DNA from: an uncultured Clostridia bacterium
GTDB taxonomy: Bacteria > Bacillota > Clostridia > Lachnospirales > CAG-274
Reading direction: 5' to 3'
Assembly: GCA_947627855.1 (NCBI GenBank)
Contig: CANQXR010000012.1
Span: forward strand, 1 to 64,000
DNA length: 64,000 nucleotides
Part shown: positions 17,601 through 26,993 of the stretch, one piece after another
How the letters are laid out: the number at the start of each line of letters is the position of its first letter
How positions within the stretch are numbered: position 1 is the first letter of the stretch
Translations under genes and position numbers: made by a program
The notes under the pieces: model-generated
The model's database searches: none
Told to the model about the DNA's origin: nothing
Seen by the model: only the letters and a program-made list of their open reading frames with translations

Positions 17601-20600
17601 TAGGCTCTCCGCCGTCAAGTCTGTACTTTCTTGCCTCCGGATTGATATATTGTATTTTGCTTGTTTCCTTCTCAAACTGAGATGTATAAAGCTTTGTGTC
17701 CTCTGTCGCCGCAAAGCCCCATGCCGTAAAGAAATCCGTAAGGTCCTTCTGAGCAGCAGCGCTCGCAAGACGTATCAGATTATCTGTCGTGGAGTTTGTA
17801 AGTGTAAGAGGCGTATCGCCGGGAGCCGTATCGGGCTTTCTCGAATAGCTGTCCACACGGGCAAAGAAAAGATTCTCAAGCTGTTCCTCCTCAGAGTCAA
17901 ATGTCTTGAAGTCATAGTAGTCGTCATAGAACATATGAAGCTGTGAGTACATTGCAAGAGCAGTTGAGAGGTCGAGTGTCTGTCCCGTTACTCCCTTTAC
18001 AACTGCGTCATAAACCTTGCCGTAGTCAGAACGGTCGTAATTCTGTGTTGAAAGAGTTGCGAAAACATTATTTGTTATCTCTGCTCTTACATAGTTTTTG
18101 TTGTTTATAACGTGACCTATTTCGTGACCTAAGCCCCAGCCTGTAAGATTACCCGAAAGAGGACGTCCCATTTCATCGGACTCAACGGGTGTTATGCCCA
18201 TAAGTTCAGGTACGCTGCCATATTCGATGCCTATATGCTTGCCGCCGGCATACATAAATGCGCCTGCAAACATAGTATGATAACGAATGTTAAGTCTTTG
18301 CTTGGGATATCTGTTTGTGCTGTCGCTTTTGGCATTCTTATTAAGTCCCTTGTATGCATAGAACAGGTCAACCTCCTGCTCCATAGCGTCAATAGCCTTT
18401 TCAAGCTTTTCCGCTCCGCCGCCGTTAAGCCCTGCATATATCTGCTTTACAGGAACGGAATACATCATATTGTTCATAACGATTTCCGTATAGTTGGCTA
18501 TACAGTCATCTCTGTATGGCAAATCGCCGTGGTTTTCGGAATGTCTTTGCTCAATCGTAGGAACATACTCATCAAGCTCAGCCACATAATCCTTTATTGC
18601 CTGTGTACGTTCTTCCCCTGTCTTTCCTGCAACATTGAGCATAGGTATTTTTTCGCCGCCGCTCACTCTTATGCTGTACTGACGGGAATTGGGAGAGCCG
18701 CTCCATGCAGCATAAAGGGAACCGCCGTTTTCAGACACCGAAGATGTAGCTATATTGGGTATCTGTATCTCGTTTCTTCCCACCTTGAGCTGTCCGCAGT
18801 CCTTCTGCCAGTTTGCCGATTCACCGTGATTCTGTGTGGCAATAAGATTTACGTTTGTTCTCGTGCCCTCCGCCTCGTTGGGGCTGCCAAGATAAACTAC
18901 GATTTTTTCTCCTGCTTTTACAGCGATTCCCAAGGGCTGATTGTTTGAAAGAGCCATTGCAAAATCAGAGTTTCCGTCTGATTTCGGTGTAACAGCAGTA
19001 TCTATCGTAATTATGTCCGCAAGAGCCGTAGTGTTCAGAAGCTCTCTTGCATACTCAAGCTCTCTCTTGAGTATGTCATAATCTGGGTGAAGCTCTCCGC
19101 AGTCCGGGTCGGGAATCTCAAGGTCAGCCTCAAGAGCCGCAATATCCTTTTCTCCTACCTCCGGTCTGAGCTTAAGGTGCATATTGTCCTCATAAAGGGC
19201 GTCAATTCTGTCTGCGATATCGTCATAGTTGTAGAACTTGATTTCGGATATCGTTACCATACGCTGATTGACCGTAGCCACGCAAAGCTGGAACGTATCG
19301 GAGGTTATAGGCTCGTCAACTGTTACAGCATAATAAATGCCGCCTGCATCGTCCATTCTTCTGGATATCGATGACTTGGGCGCACTCTGCCATGCTCCCG
19401 CATCGTCAATATAACGTATTGTAGCGTTTACATATGTATAGGGCTGGCTTGCACTTGGTGCAAAGCGTATAGTATCTATTTTATATTTATTGTCAAGCTT
19501 TATTATGGGCAAAGCATAGTTGCCATAATGATAGCCTGTGTCCCAGTCGTCCTCAACAACGTAGGTTGCCTGAGAGTTATCCACCGTAATGTTGCTTTCG
19601 CCCACATAGGACTGAAGTCCGGAGGGAAGCTCTTCAGAAAGAACATGGTTCGTAAGAACACCCACGCCGTTTGAAGTGTTTATAAGCTTATATTCGGGCA
19701 TAATAACACCCTGAGAAGCAAGAACCTTAGCCTCGTTTACAGGTGAATCGGGGCTTTTGCCGTATTCATTATAGCCCACAACATATATTTCATAGGTTGT
19801 TTCCGGAGTAAGGTTTGCTATAAGATAGCTGTTTGTTGTAAGGTCGGGAATTTCAATGTACTCAGCCGCATTCTTTTCACGGTAGAACAGTGAATAATAC
19901 TGAGTATCTCTCATATTCTTCCAGCTGACCTTAATGGATTCCGTAAGACCCTCTGCGACAATACTCTCCGGAACAGGAGGTACATCATTGGGAGTCATAG
20001 TAACAACATAAGGCTCAGAATATGGGCTTTTCCAATCTCCGCTTACAGAACGCACCTTTACAGTATAGGGTACATAGGTTGAAAGGTCCCCTCCCGCAAG
20101 CTTGCTTATGGAAGCTGTGGTTTTTGTTGTCGTCTGTTTTGATTCCCTGCCATTTGAGCTTACAAGAACCTCATAAGCGTCAACATTTCTCTGAGCGTCC
20201 CATGAAATATCGAATGCGGGATATAAGCCCCACGCCGTCTGAACCCAACCGCTGATGGTAGGTATGTTCAGCTCAGGCTCGCCTATACGGCTTTCCATAT
20301 TGTTGAGGAATTCAACCTTTGCAATATCCACAAGGCTTGTGCTTGAGCCTGTGACCTTGATGGTCACTTTTTTAACGGCTATCTTGGTGCCTATATCTAT
20401 TACAATAGTACCGTCGCTTTCTATTTTTGCCTTCTGTTCTCCTGCGATAGGCATTGCGCCGCCTGTGGAAACAATGCCGCCGGCAAGCATAAAGCCGCCC
20501 GAACGTATACTTGCTGCCGCAGCTGTATCGCCGCCTATGGTATAATCTATTGTGCCGCCGTCCTCGTCTTCAACCGTTACCGTACCCTTTTCGATGAGGT

Positions 20601-21480
20601 TTTCGGAGCCGGCAGGCGGTCTTATAACAATACCGTCTATTCTGCGCTCTTCGGGAAGAGCCTCGTCCGGGTCAAGGTCGGTAGGGTCGGAAATGTTGAG
20701 AGAAACCTCTATGGGGTTTTCCTCCGAAATGGGCGCATTGTTAGTGGGAGCAAGCTGAACCACAGAGTCAAGGCTGCCCATAATGTCCTCAATGTTTCCT
20801 ACCACGTCAGTGCCATCAGCCACTTCGGGGACAACATTTTCCGCCGAAACAAGGCTTAAGGGAGTCGCCTTTACGGCACTTCCGTAGTTTAGTGATATGT
20901 AAGCCAGATCAGCTATGTTGACACTTGAATCGTTGTTAAGGTCCAATGCAGAGCTTCTGCTGCCGGCTTCTATTGCCTCCATCATAACATCTGCGTCAGC
21001 CTCGTCAACAACACCGTTTCCGTCCACATCGCCTATGGGCATAACGCCGTATACGTCTGAGCCTACAATTTTGTTTTTCTCTTTGCTGTTGTTGAGTTCT
21101 ATCTGGGTAGTGGTTCCCTTCTGGATCTCAATTTCCTGCTGATAATCAGCATAGCCGTCAGCTGATACCGAAAGAGCATATTTGCCAACAGGGATATTTG
21201 TCAGAATCCCCGAAGCAACGTTTCCCTTTTCGCTGCTTATAAGCTCCATGCTTTGGGTATTGCCGCTGTTGTCGGCTGATGAAAGAACAGCCTCAAAGGT
21301 ATCTCCGGGAGCAGGCAGGTCAAGGTCTATTTCAAGCTCGAAGCTGCCAACCTCAGAAATACTGATGGGCATAATGCCATTATCGGCGGAAACAACAGAT
21401 GTAAAAGCATTTTGTGACAAAAATGCGGCTGCAAGTGCAGCTGCAAGTGCTTTTCTGCCGATTTTCAGATTTTTTTTCAT
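14614..21480 (-). CDS. Giant SLH-anchored surface protein with dockerin and M60-type peptidase domains
   Basis: Secreted 2288-residue protein with an N-terminal signal peptide (about 1-32). Visible regions in order: a dockerin-like pair of calcium loops (GDVDGNGVVDEAD and LDLNNDSSVNIAD, about 147-205); two fibronectin type III domains (about 400-585); a discoidin-like segment (about 627-750); an M60/enhancin-type zinc peptidase region (about 840-1300) with HEIGH near 1117 and a downstream Glu that fits HExxH-x(8-28)-E; a second discoidin-like segment (about 1410-1540); Ser/Thr/Glu-rich linkers; a beta-rich domain (about 1800-1930); six 12-residue Thr-rich repeats; Gly-rich stretch; three SLH domains (about 2105-2288). 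M60 peptidases cut glycoproteins such as mucins, so surface glycoprotein degradation is likely. The start follows AAAGGAG. It is monocistronic. Confidence 0.88.
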   Translation of the reverse strand: MKKNLKIGRKALAAALAAAFLSQNAFTSVVSADNGIMPISISEVGSFELEIDLDLPAPGDTFEAVLSSADNSGNTQSMELISSEKGNVASGILTNIPVGKYALSVSADGYADYQQEIEIQKGTTTQIELNNSKEKNKIVGSDVYGVMPIGDVDGNGVVDEADADVMMEAIEAGSRSSALDLNNDSSVNIADLAYISLNYGSAVKATPLSLVSAENVVPEVADGTDVVGNIEDIMGSLDSVVQLAPTNNAPISEENPIEVSLNISDPTDLDPDEALPEERRIDGIVIRPPAGSENLIEKGTVTVEDEDGGTIDYTIGGDTAAAASIRSGGFMLAGGIVSTGGAMPIAGEQKAKIESDGTIVIDIGTKIAVKKVTIKVTGSSTSLVDIAKVEFLNNMESRIGEPELNIPTISGWVQTAWGLYPAFDISWDAQRNVDAYEVLVSSNGRESKQTTTKTTASISKLAGGDLSTYVPYTVKVRSVSGDWKSPYSEPYVVTMTPNDVPPVPESIVAEGLTESIKVSWKNMRDTQYYSLFYREKNAAEYIEIPDLTTNSYLIANLTPETTYEIYVVGYNEYGKSPDSPVNEAKVLASQGVIMPEYKLINTSNGVGVLTNHVLSEELPSGLQSYVGESNITVDNSQATYVVEDDWDTGYHYGNYALPIIKLDNKYKIDTIRFAPSASQPYTYVNATIRYIDDAGAWQSAPKSSISRRMDDAGGIYYAVTVDEPITSDTFQLCVATVNQRMVTISEIKFYNYDDIADRIDALYEDNMHLKLRPEVGEKDIAALEADLEIPDPDCGELHPDYDILKRELEYARELLNTTALADIITIDTAVTPKSDGNSDFAMALSNNQPLGIAVKAGEKIVVYLGSPNEAEGTRTNVNLIATQNHGESANWQKDCGQLKVGRNEIQIPNIATSSVSENGGSLYAAWSGSPNSRQYSIRVSGGEKIPMLNVAGKTGEERTQAIKDYVAELDEYVPTIEQRHSENHGDLPYRDDCIANYTEIVMNNMMYSVPVKQIYAGLNGGGAEKLEKAIDAMEQEVDLFYAYKGLNKNAKSDSTNRYPKQRLNIRYHTMFAGAFMYAGGKHIGIEYGSVPELMGITPVESDEMGRPLSGNLTGWGLGHEIGHVINNKNYVRAEITNNVFATLSTQNYDRSDYGKVYDAVVKGVTGQTLDLSTALAMYSQLHMFYDDYYDFKTFDSEEEQLENLFFARVDSYSRKPDTAPGDTPLTLTNSTTDNLIRLASAAAQKDLTDFFTAWGFAATEDTKLYTSQFEKETSKIQYINPEARKYRLDGGEPMPAGTTVSAQITTAHPGNVINDNKVTISLTSTGGDAMLGYEITRNGKTAAFVPASESSYTDIITTGNNMVYQYQIVGYDKLLNPTAPVLLSPVKVKHDGAIGRDNWSVETNMTSADDKYIEADGDNGYCEDTYISAIDNIIGKGSGSSYSGSAKDGENAEFTINLGGTEQVTALKYSGGAAPYTILVSEDSVSWTEVKTGSFTGTEDVVYFDKPDEPGYMYIYSAAYVKVVFGQSTAQINNVDILGPTGDNVDLIESGIGKLKTDYVYDNSTGDFIPAGSVIFTGVYKGNPAYNVVKLLDENGSIVNGSQLVLAEEPKNGELGDVSDGIWIYWIEEGDDNYNSLPTSVQAELYRVDNAHTLEGERLVSNSLYLDVPAELDDIVISATPAEGTGGEASTEVSTEVSTEAATGADTETVPDETAAEETEEATEEATEAETSGNADETAEPQTNGDEAVTEESPEPQESEAAEISAVPADGEMLIYTVSDNSSVFPYIQTYSETEDPEIPANMFVFTHDETVKGKADLQLGIGDDSITDITAFQAAFEVAPEDSADVEFEWTDILKDRERCVLNEYHYDRATGRLYMFVVCDENIIENNIITLGSVKVVSDADVREVTVTLDRNSVITLASDYTILPIAYDDIYGSTIFTMIDPSTGEVTDPTTDEQTDITTDAPTDEQTDVTTDAPTDEQTDITTDAPTDEQTDAPTDAPTDEQTDSPTDAPTDEQTDAPTEAPTDAQSETTTASQSHSGGGGGGGSRHSGSSAVVEETTKASETVTKDEAGEGSTDVDKADDVNSDADSNVSSEDKTDKTDKTDVSDIFVDVVKTAWYHDAVQKAYDNKWFAGTADDRFTPDGVVTRGMFVTVLGRYEKAEAKPSDRFADVSPSEYYAGYVAWAAEKGIVKGISETEFAPDTAITREQIALIMYNYIISKGIELEEGEKAEFADDSDISSWAAEAVYYMQKTGIINGMPDGTFAPKKTATRAEIATIFGLIDEKLK
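15408..15622 (-). repeat. 36-bp tandem repeat coding a Thr/Asp/Pro linker
   Basis: About six copies of a 36-bp unit encode TDEQTD(I/V/AP/SP)TDAP, 12 residues each. Variation sits mainly at residues 7-8 of the unit. This is a typical flexible, probably glycosylated spacer placing the SLH domains away from the rest of the protein. It is not a CRISPR array: there are no unique spacers and the frame is kept. Confidence 0.9.
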
Positions 21481-21703
21481 TTACATACTCCTTTCAGAAT
21501 TTGACCAAAGCGGTATAGATATCGTTATGGTTCATACGCTTTCAGTATAACATAATTGTACAAAATTGTATATAGTCATAACATAATTGAAACAATATTG
21601 AAATATTTGTAATATTTCATCCGATGCCCCGACTTCATATAAAGATATTGTTTTTTTATTTGTATTATGATAGAATATCATAAAAAATATGGGGGATAAG
21701 ACT

Positions 21704-22891
21704 ATGAGAAGAGTAATAGCCGACTTCAGCGAGGATATTATAAAAACCGCATTTGTGGAGGACGGAGAGCTTACAGAGCTTACGGCAACAGATAAAAATC
21801 TGAAATTCATACCCGGCAGTATATATGTCGGCAAAATCAAGCGCATACTGAAAAGCGGATTTGCATTCATAGACATAGGAGATGAAAAAAACGCTTTTTT
21901 ATATTTCACCGACAAAAAGGAAAGCACCTTTTTCAAAGACGGAAAGCCTGCCCTGATGGAGGGAGATGACGTTGTTGTACAGATAACGAGGGAAGCAGTA
22001 AATAATAAGGGAGCAGCGGTTTCCACAGCCCTGTCCCTCAACGGGGATTATTCCGTATTGATGATGGGCAGCGGCGAAATAAGAATATCCCGTAAAATAA
22101 CGGACAGCGCCCTGCGCATGGAGCTTAGCGAAACGGCAAAGTCTGTCGGCATAAAGGATCACGACATTATAATAAGAACAAAAGCCGAAAATGCCGATCC
22201 GCATATGGTGAAAACAGAGCTTGAATTTCTCAGAAGAAAGCTGGAGGAAATACGTGAAGCAGGCAGATATCGGAAGGCGCCGTCTGCCCTTTATTCCGGC
22301 GACAACGAAGCTATGGCGGCAATAAAATCATTTTACAGAGAAAATGATTTTGAAATAGTCGTAAACAATGAATGCGAATATTTCAGATATATTGATACCG
22401 AAAAAATAACCAAGCCGAAATGCCTGCCGCCCGGCACGCCCTTATTTAGAGAATATTTTTTGGAGGACAAAATAAGAAAAGCCCTTGTCCCGAAGGTATG
22501 GCTTAAAAGCGGAGGGTGGATAAATATAGAAACAACGGAGGCCATGGTAGTTATAGACGTGAACACAGGAAAATTCAATCTTAAGAACCATGAAGAAAAT
22601 GTTTTTAAAACAAACAGGGAGGCGGCTGTTGAAATAATGAAACAGCTTCGCCTCAGAAACCTGTCGGGAATAATCATAATTGATTTTGTGAATATGAACA
22701 ATGCAGAATACAAGAACGAAATTTTAGAAATTCTGAATGAAAAAGCAAAAAAGGACAGGATATCCGTATCTGTGGCAGGTATGACAAACTTAGGACTTGT
22801 TGAGCTGACAAGAAAAAAGGTGGGGCTGCCCATAGCTCAGCGCCTTTCAAAGGTTTGTCCCAACTGTATGGGGTTCGGACGGATATTTTAA
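21704..22891 (+). CDS. rng: Ribonuclease E/G family protein (RNase G)
   Basis: Endoribonuclease for rRNA maturation and mRNA decay. The 395-residue protein has an N-terminal S1-like segment (GSIYVGKIKRILKSGFAFIDIG, about 33-55), the RNase E/G core with VVIDVNTGKF (Asp near 285) and SGIIIIDFVNM (Asp near 328), and a C-terminal Zn-link CPNC. It is somewhat short against the E. coli enzyme because little follows the Zn-link. ATG 21704 is preferred because GGGGGAT sits 6 nt before it; ATG 21689 has no ribosome site. It ends directly before hairpin element D. Confidence 0.9.
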   Translation: MRRVIADFSEDIIKTAFVEDGELTELTATDKNLKFIPGSIYVGKIKRILKSGFAFIDIGDEKNAFLYFTDKKESTFFKDGKPALMEGDDVVVQITREAVNNKGAAVSTALSLNGDYSVLMMGSGEIRISRKITDSALRMELSETAKSVGIKDHDIIIRTKAENADPHMVKTELEFLRRKLEEIREAGRYRKAPSALYSGDNEAMAAIKSFYRENDFEIVVNNECEYFRYIDTEKITKPKCLPPGTPLFREYFLEDKIRKALVPKVWLKSGGWINIETTEAMVVIDVNTGKFNLKNHEENVFKTNREAAVEIMKQLRLRNLSGIIIIDFVNMNNAEYKNEILEILNEKAKKDRISVSVAGMTNLGLVELTRKKVGLPIAQRLSKVCPNCMGFGRIF

Positions 22892-22903
22892 TATGGGTTG
22901 CCC

Positions 22904-23142
22904 GCCCATCGGGAATGGCTGTTTGGCTCTGCCAAACAGCCATTCCCGATGGGCGACCAATGGGGGAAGGGGGCGGCGCAGCCGCCCCCTTCCCCCATCG
23001 GAATTTTTGCAGGTTACAGTGTAAGCTGCTCGGTTAACGGGGGTGGGTGTTTGGCCCTGCCAAACACCCACCCCCGTTAACCGACCCGTGGGGCGAGGGA
23101 AGGGACGGCTGCGCCGTCCCTTCCCTCGCCCCCACGGGTCGG
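22904..23142. repeat. Hairpin element D: four inverted repeats
   Basis: Hairpin 1: arms 22904-22927 and 22931-22954 (24 bp perfect, apex TTTGGC-TCT-GCCAAA). Hairpin 2: arms 22961-22977 and 22981-22997 (17 bp, loop GCA). Hairpin 3: arms 23031-23055 and 23059-23083 (25 bp perfect, apex TTTGGC-CCT-GCCAAA). Hairpin 4: arms 23081-23109 and 23113-23142 (one bulged C, loop TGC). The pair order, TTTGGC hairpin then GACC(A/C)-type hairpin, is the reverse of B and C and occurs twice. It fills the gap between convergent rng and the ABC ATPase gene. Confidence 0.95.
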
Positions 23143-23235
23143 TTGTAAAGTGGCGAAAGCATAAAATTATTTTATGAAAAATTGGTTCTGATTGTAAAAA
23201 TACGGAACATAAGGGCATAGGAGTTTTGGGCTGCC

Positions 23236-23339
23236 CGGTTAGCGGGAGGGGCGTTTGGCTCTGCCAAACGCCCCTCCCGCTAACCGACCAACGGGGGACA
23301 GGGGCGGCTGCGCCGCCCCTGTCCCCCCGTTGGTCGGTT
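23236..23339. repeat. Hairpin element E: two inverted repeats
   Basis: Hairpin 1: arms 23236-23259 and 23263-23286 (24 bp perfect, apex TTTGGC-TCT-GCCAAA). Hairpin 2: arms 23282-23308 and 23312-23339 (one bulged C, loop TGC), starting AACCGACCAACGGGG. GGGCTGCC precedes it, the complement of the GCAGCC boundary seen after B, C and J. The interval 23143-23235 between D and E holds no recognisable gene. Confidence 0.95.
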
Positions 23340-23354
23340 GTGTCATAACACAGA

Positions 23355-24083
23355 TTATAAGACCTTTTCAAGAAATGATTTTGTTCTTTCATTCTGAGGA
23401 TTTCCGAAGATTTGCTCCGGCGTACCCTGTTCCAGAATATAACCGCCGTCAAGAAAAAGAACTCTGTCAGCGACCTCTCTCGCAAAACCCATTTCATGCG
23501 TTACGATCACCATAGTCATTCCATCTTCTGCAAGCTCCCTCATAACATCAAGCACTTCTCCTACCATTTCCGGATCGAGGGCTGATGTCGGCTCATCAAA
23601 AAGCATAACGTCGGGACCCATGCAAAGCGCTCTTGCTATGGCTACTCTCTGCTGTTGTCCGCCCGAAAGCTGTGAGGGATACTGATCTTTTTTATCGGCA
23701 AGTCCCACTCTCTCCAAGAGTCCCATGCCTATCTTTATAGCTTGATTTTTTGACATTATTTTTCTGTCAACAGGTGCAAGTATAATATTTTGCATTACCG
23801 TAAGATGAGGGAAAAGATTAAACTGCTGAAAAACCATTCCTATATTTTCCCTTGCTATGTTTATATCTATTTTTTTGTCTGTAAGTACATCTCCATCAAC
23901 AGTCACGCTGCCCTCGGTCGGCTGTTCCAGACAATTTATACATCTGAGGAGTGTGCTTTTTCCCGATCCCGAAGGACCTATAAGGCATACGACCTCTCCT
24001 TCCTCAACCTGCAGGTCTATTCCCTTCAAAACCTCCAGCTTGCCGAATTTTTTTATAAGTCCTTTAATTTCTATTTTTGCCAA
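23355..24083 (-). CDS. Polar amino-acid ABC transporter, ATP-binding protein
   Basis: ATPase subunit energising amino-acid import at the membrane. The 242-residue protein has Walker [10 protein letters not shown] (about 35), Q-loop, signature [15 protein letters not shown] (about 135), Walker [14 protein letters not shown] and the switch His of [11 protein letters not shown] (near 193), as in GlnQ/HisP-type subunits. The start is TTG 24083, 8 nt after GAGGAGG. It overlaps the permease gene by 20 bp and is last in a binding-protein, permease, ATPase order. Confidence 0.93.
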   Translation of the reverse strand: MAKIEIKGLIKKFGKLEVLKGIDLQVEEGEVVCLIGPSGSGKSTLLRCINCLEQPTEGSVTVDGDVLTDKKIDINIARENIGMVFQQFNLFPHLTVMQNIILAPVDRKIMSKNQAIKIGMGLLERVGLADKKDQYPSQLSGGQQQRVAIARALCMGPDVMLFDEPTSALDPEMVGEVLDVMRELAEDGMTMVIVTHEMGFAREVADRVLFLDGGYILEQGTPEQIFGNPQNERTKSFLEKVL

Positions 24084-24723
24084 CGGAAAGCCTCCTCTCT
24101 ATATATTGCGAAATCTTGGAAAGAGTATAGCATATTACAAAATAGACGCAGCCTACAAGAAGCCATACAATAAATGATTTATATGTTCTGGCAATTATCT
24201 GTTTTGCCTGCATTACTATATCCATAAGTCCTATTACCGAAATAATAGATGTGTCCTTAAGAGTTATTATAAACTGATTGACAACCGAAGGTATAACGAT
24301 TCTGAAAGCCTGCGGCAGTATAACCTTTCGCATTGTGCTTGAATAAGACATACCCAAGCTTCTTGCGGCTTCTGTCTGTCCTATATTGACAGCCTGTATG
24401 CCGCCTCTGAAAATTTCCGATAGGTAAGCGCCCGCATTCATACTTAAAGAAATTACACCTGCCGTATATGCTGTCATTCTGAATCTAAAAAACTGGGTCA
24501 AGCCGAAATATATGAAGAAAACCTGTACTATTATCGGCGTACCTCTTATTATTGCTATATAGATATTGGATATGAATTTAAAGTGCTTGGTCATACCCAA
24601 CAGGCAGGATATAAGACCCAACAAAACCGCCAAGGGAAGAACCACGATGGTCAGTTTAAGCGTAATCACCGCTCCCTTAAGCAGCATAGGCATTGTCTGC
24701 TGAAACAATTCATAAAACGTCAT
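24064..24723 (-). CDS. Polar amino-acid ABC transporter, permease
   Basis: Inner-membrane permease, 219 residues with about five membrane spans and a cytoplasmic EAA-type loop ([20 protein letters not shown], about 128-148) that contacts the ATPase. [15 protein letters not shown] near 59 is typical of HisMQ/GlnP permeases. It sits between the binding-protein gene and the ATPase gene. Importers of this class may use one permease as a homodimer, which fits the single permease gene here. Confidence 0.92.
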   Translation of the reverse strand: MTFYELFQQTMPMLLKGAVITLKLTIVVLPLAVLLGLISCLLGMTKHFKFISNIYIAIIRGTPIIVQVFFIYFGLTQFFRFRMTAYTAGVISLSMNAGAYLSEIFRGGIQAVNIGQTEAARSLGMSYSSTMRKVILPQAFRIVIPSVVNQFIITLKDTSIISVIGLMDIVMQAKQIIARTYKSFIVWLLVGCVYFVICYTLSKISQYIERRLSVGKNRN

Positions 24724-24753
24724 TATTTATTCCCCTTTGAAATTCTTAAAAAA

Positions 24754-24799
24754 ACGCTTTCAAAAAATCAAACCTTATCGTCTGATTAATCGAAAGCGT
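24754..24799 (-). terminator. Internal attenuating terminator after the binding-protein gene
   Basis: ACGCTTTC (24754-24761) pairs with GAAAGCGT (24792-24799). On the minus strand the hairpin runs into TTTTTTT. It lies between binding-protein and permease genes and would raise the amount of binding protein relative to the membrane parts. Confidence 0.75.
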
Positions 24800-24840
24800 C
24801 AAATTTGATTCAACTTATTTTTTAGATAAAATATTTTCCA

Positions 24841-25656
24841 TTATTCAGAGATATATGTGTCTAAAATTTCCTGATATGTTCCGTTTTCCATAATATTTGC
24901 AAGACCTGTGTTGAACATTTCAAGAAGTTCGGCATTTTCTCCCTTTGGAACAGCAAAACCATAACTTGAACCCTGTTCCTTATCGGTTACCGTTTTAAGT
25001 GCAAGCCCCTGGTTGATAGCGTAGCCAAGTACGGGATAATCCTCGAAGCAAGCAACTGAATTGCCGGCGATAACATCTTCATACATCATCGAAGAATCTG
25101 TGAATGTGACCATTTCAAAGCCATATTCATCTGCTATGGATTCTGCGAAATCTGCGCCTTCCGTACCCTGCTTGACAGCAACCTTCTTGCCGGAGAGATC
25201 TTCATAGCCTGTAATATCGGAATCTGCGGCAACGCCCATCATAACTCCCGAATCGAAGTAAGGATCTGAAAAATCGAAGCTTTTCTTTCTTTCGTCTGTT
25301 ATGGACATACCTGCAATAACGCCGTCAACCTGTCTTGACTCAAGAGCCTGAACAGCAGCGTCAAAACCAAGAACATTGACTTCATATTTGAATCCCTGAT
25401 CTTCAGCAACAGCAGCAAGTATATCCATATCGATACCTACCTGATTTCCGTTTTCGTCCTGGAATTCAAAAGGAGCGAATGTCGTATCGGTTCCTATAAC
25501 ATAAACCTTGTCATCAGACTTGTCATCTTCCGCATTTGCGGAGTCAGCAGCCTCGTTTACGTCAGCGCCGTCCTCTCCGCTTTCATTTCCCGTTGAGCAG
25601 GCAGCGAGACTGAATGTCATAATACCGATCATAAGTGTACATAAAAATCTTTTCAT
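24841..25656 (-). CDS. Polar amino-acid ABC transporter, substrate-binding lipoprotein
   Basis: Extracellular solute-binding lipoprotein, 271 residues. A signal peptide ends in lipobox LAAC (Cys20), followed by an acidic linker (about 21-48) and an SBP family 3 fold: YVIGTDTTFAPFEFQDENG, VGIDMDILAAVA, VDGVIAGMSITDERKKSFDFSDPY and a second lobe with KVAVKQGTEGADFA. These are standard for GlnH-like binding proteins; ligand identity (Gln, cystine, Arg or other) cannot be read from the sequence. The start follows AAAGGAGGAAAC. Transcription should be highest for this first gene because of the following terminator. Confidence 0.92.
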   Translation of the reverse strand: MKRFLCTLMIGIMTFSLAACSTGNESGEDGADVNEAADSANAEDDKSDDKVYVIGTDTTFAPFEFQDENGNQVGIDMDILAAVAEDQGFKYEVNVLGFDAAVQALESRQVDGVIAGMSITDERKKSFDFSDPYFDSGVMMGVAADSDITGYEDLSGKKVAVKQGTEGADFAESIADEYGFEMVTFTDSSMMYEDVIAGNSVACFEDYPVLGYAINQGLALKTVTDKEQGSSYGFAVPKGENAELLEMFNTGLANIMENGTYQEILDTYISE

Positions 25657-25773
25657 TTTAATAGTTTCCTCCTTTAGTATTTATAAAGTATATAACAACT
25701 TGTATATATTTTAACATAAAAAACAAGCTTTTACAATCGCTAATTTATTAAATTTTTATAAAGAAGTAAAAAT

Positions 25774-25803
25774 AAACCCCACTTTTGGTTTAAAATGGGG
25801 TTT
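25774..25803 (-). terminator. ftsZ terminator
   Basis: AAACCCCA (25774-25781) pairs with TGGGGTTT (25796-25803); on the minus strand TTATTTTT follows. It is 18 nt after the ftsZ stop. Confidence 0.85.
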
Positions 25804-25821
25804 TGGGCAATTATAAGTTTT

Positions 25822-26937
25822 TTATTGTCTTCTTCCTCTTAAGAAGCTGGGAATTTTTATTTCCGAATTTTTAAATCTTTCGGGATCGGATACGGTAAAG
25901 GAATCCTCTGAACCGGCGCCGCGTCCCTGATATCTGCTTTCCCTTACGGGCTGAGCGTCATATGTCTGTTCGGACGCTGTGCCCGGATTATAGTTCTCCG
26001 AAAGACCTGTTACAACAAGGGTAACGATAACATCTCCGTTAAGCGTCTGATCAAAAGATGTACCGAATATAATTTCAGCATCGGGATCAACAGCCTCCTG
26101 TATGGGCATCATAGCCTCGTCCACCTCGTGAATGCCAAGGCTGTCATCTCCCGTAACATTTACAAGCACATACTTTGCACCGCTGATGGAGGTTTCGAGC
26201 AAGGGGCTGTTTATAGCCTTAAGCATAGCGTCATTGACGGTTTCCCCTCTGCCTATGCCCATATGCGCAATGCCCTTGTCCTTCATAATGGTTCTTATAT
26301 CGGCAAAATCGACATTTATGGTTCCCGCATCGGAAATAAGCTTTGAAATTCCCGAAACACCCTGCATCAGAACCTCGTCAGCCATTAAAAATGCATCGCT
26401 GAGGGAAGTGTTTTTATCTGATACGCTTATGAGGTTTTCGTTGGGAATGACTATGAGTGTGTCTACTACATCCTTTATGCTGTTGATGCCTTCCTGTGCA
26501 AAGCGGGCTCTTTTCTTGCCCTCGAAATTAAATGGCTTGGTCACAACGCCTACGGTAAGTGCGCCCTGACTTTTCGCAATATCTGCAATAAGGGGAGCTG
26601 CGCCGGTGCCTGTTCCGCCGCCCATTCCCGCAGTGATGAACACCATATCCGCACCCTCAAGGTACATACTTATTTCATCTCTGCTTTCCTTTGCAGCGTC
26701 ATAGCCTACTGCGGGACGTCCTCCGGCTCCAAGCCCTCTCGTGGTTTTCGCCCCTATAACTATTTTTGACGGCGCTTTGTTTTCTTCAAGTGCCATACGG
26801 TCAGTATTCACGGCTATAAATTCAACTCCGTCAATTCCGCTTTCTATCATGCGGTTCACAGCGTTTCCGCCGCCGCCGCCTACACCAACAACAAGTATAT
26901 TTGCCAATAATTCATTATCATATTCATATGCGCTCAC
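25822..26937 (-). CDS. ftsZ: Cell-division protein FtsZ
   Basis: Tubulin-like GTPase forming the division ring. The 371-residue protein has the G-box [10 protein letters not shown] (about 107), N-terminal [16 protein letters not shown]7 loop [11 protein letters not shown], and a C-terminal conserved peptide [12 protein letters not shown] for membrane-anchor binding after a short linker (about 320-355). The start is GTG 26937, 8 nt after GGGAGG. It is a single gene here, without ftsA or ftsQ and outside any dcw cluster, with its own promoter and terminator. Confidence 0.96.
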   Translation of the reverse strand: MSAYEYDNELLANILVVGVGGGGGNAVNRMIESGIDGVEFIAVNTDRMALEENKAPSKIVIGAKTTRGLGAGGRPAVGYDAAKESRDEISMYLEGADMVFITAGMGGGTGTGAAPLIADIAKSQGALTVGVVTKPFNFEGKKRARFAQEGINSIKDVVDTLIVIPNENLISVSDKNTSLSDAFLMADEVLMQGVSGISKLISDAGTINVDFADIRTIMKDKGIAHMGIGRGETVNDAMLKAINSPLLETSISGAKYVLVNVTGDDSLGIHEVDEAMMPIQEAVDPDAEIIFGTSFDQTLNGDVIVTLVVTGLSENYNPGTASEQTYDAQPVRESRYQGRGAGSEDSFTVSDPERFKNSEIKIPSFLRGRRQ

Positions 26938-26993
26938 TTTGCTTACCTCCCAAAACTATGCTAAAGAAACATTTATCCATACTAATTTTGTTT

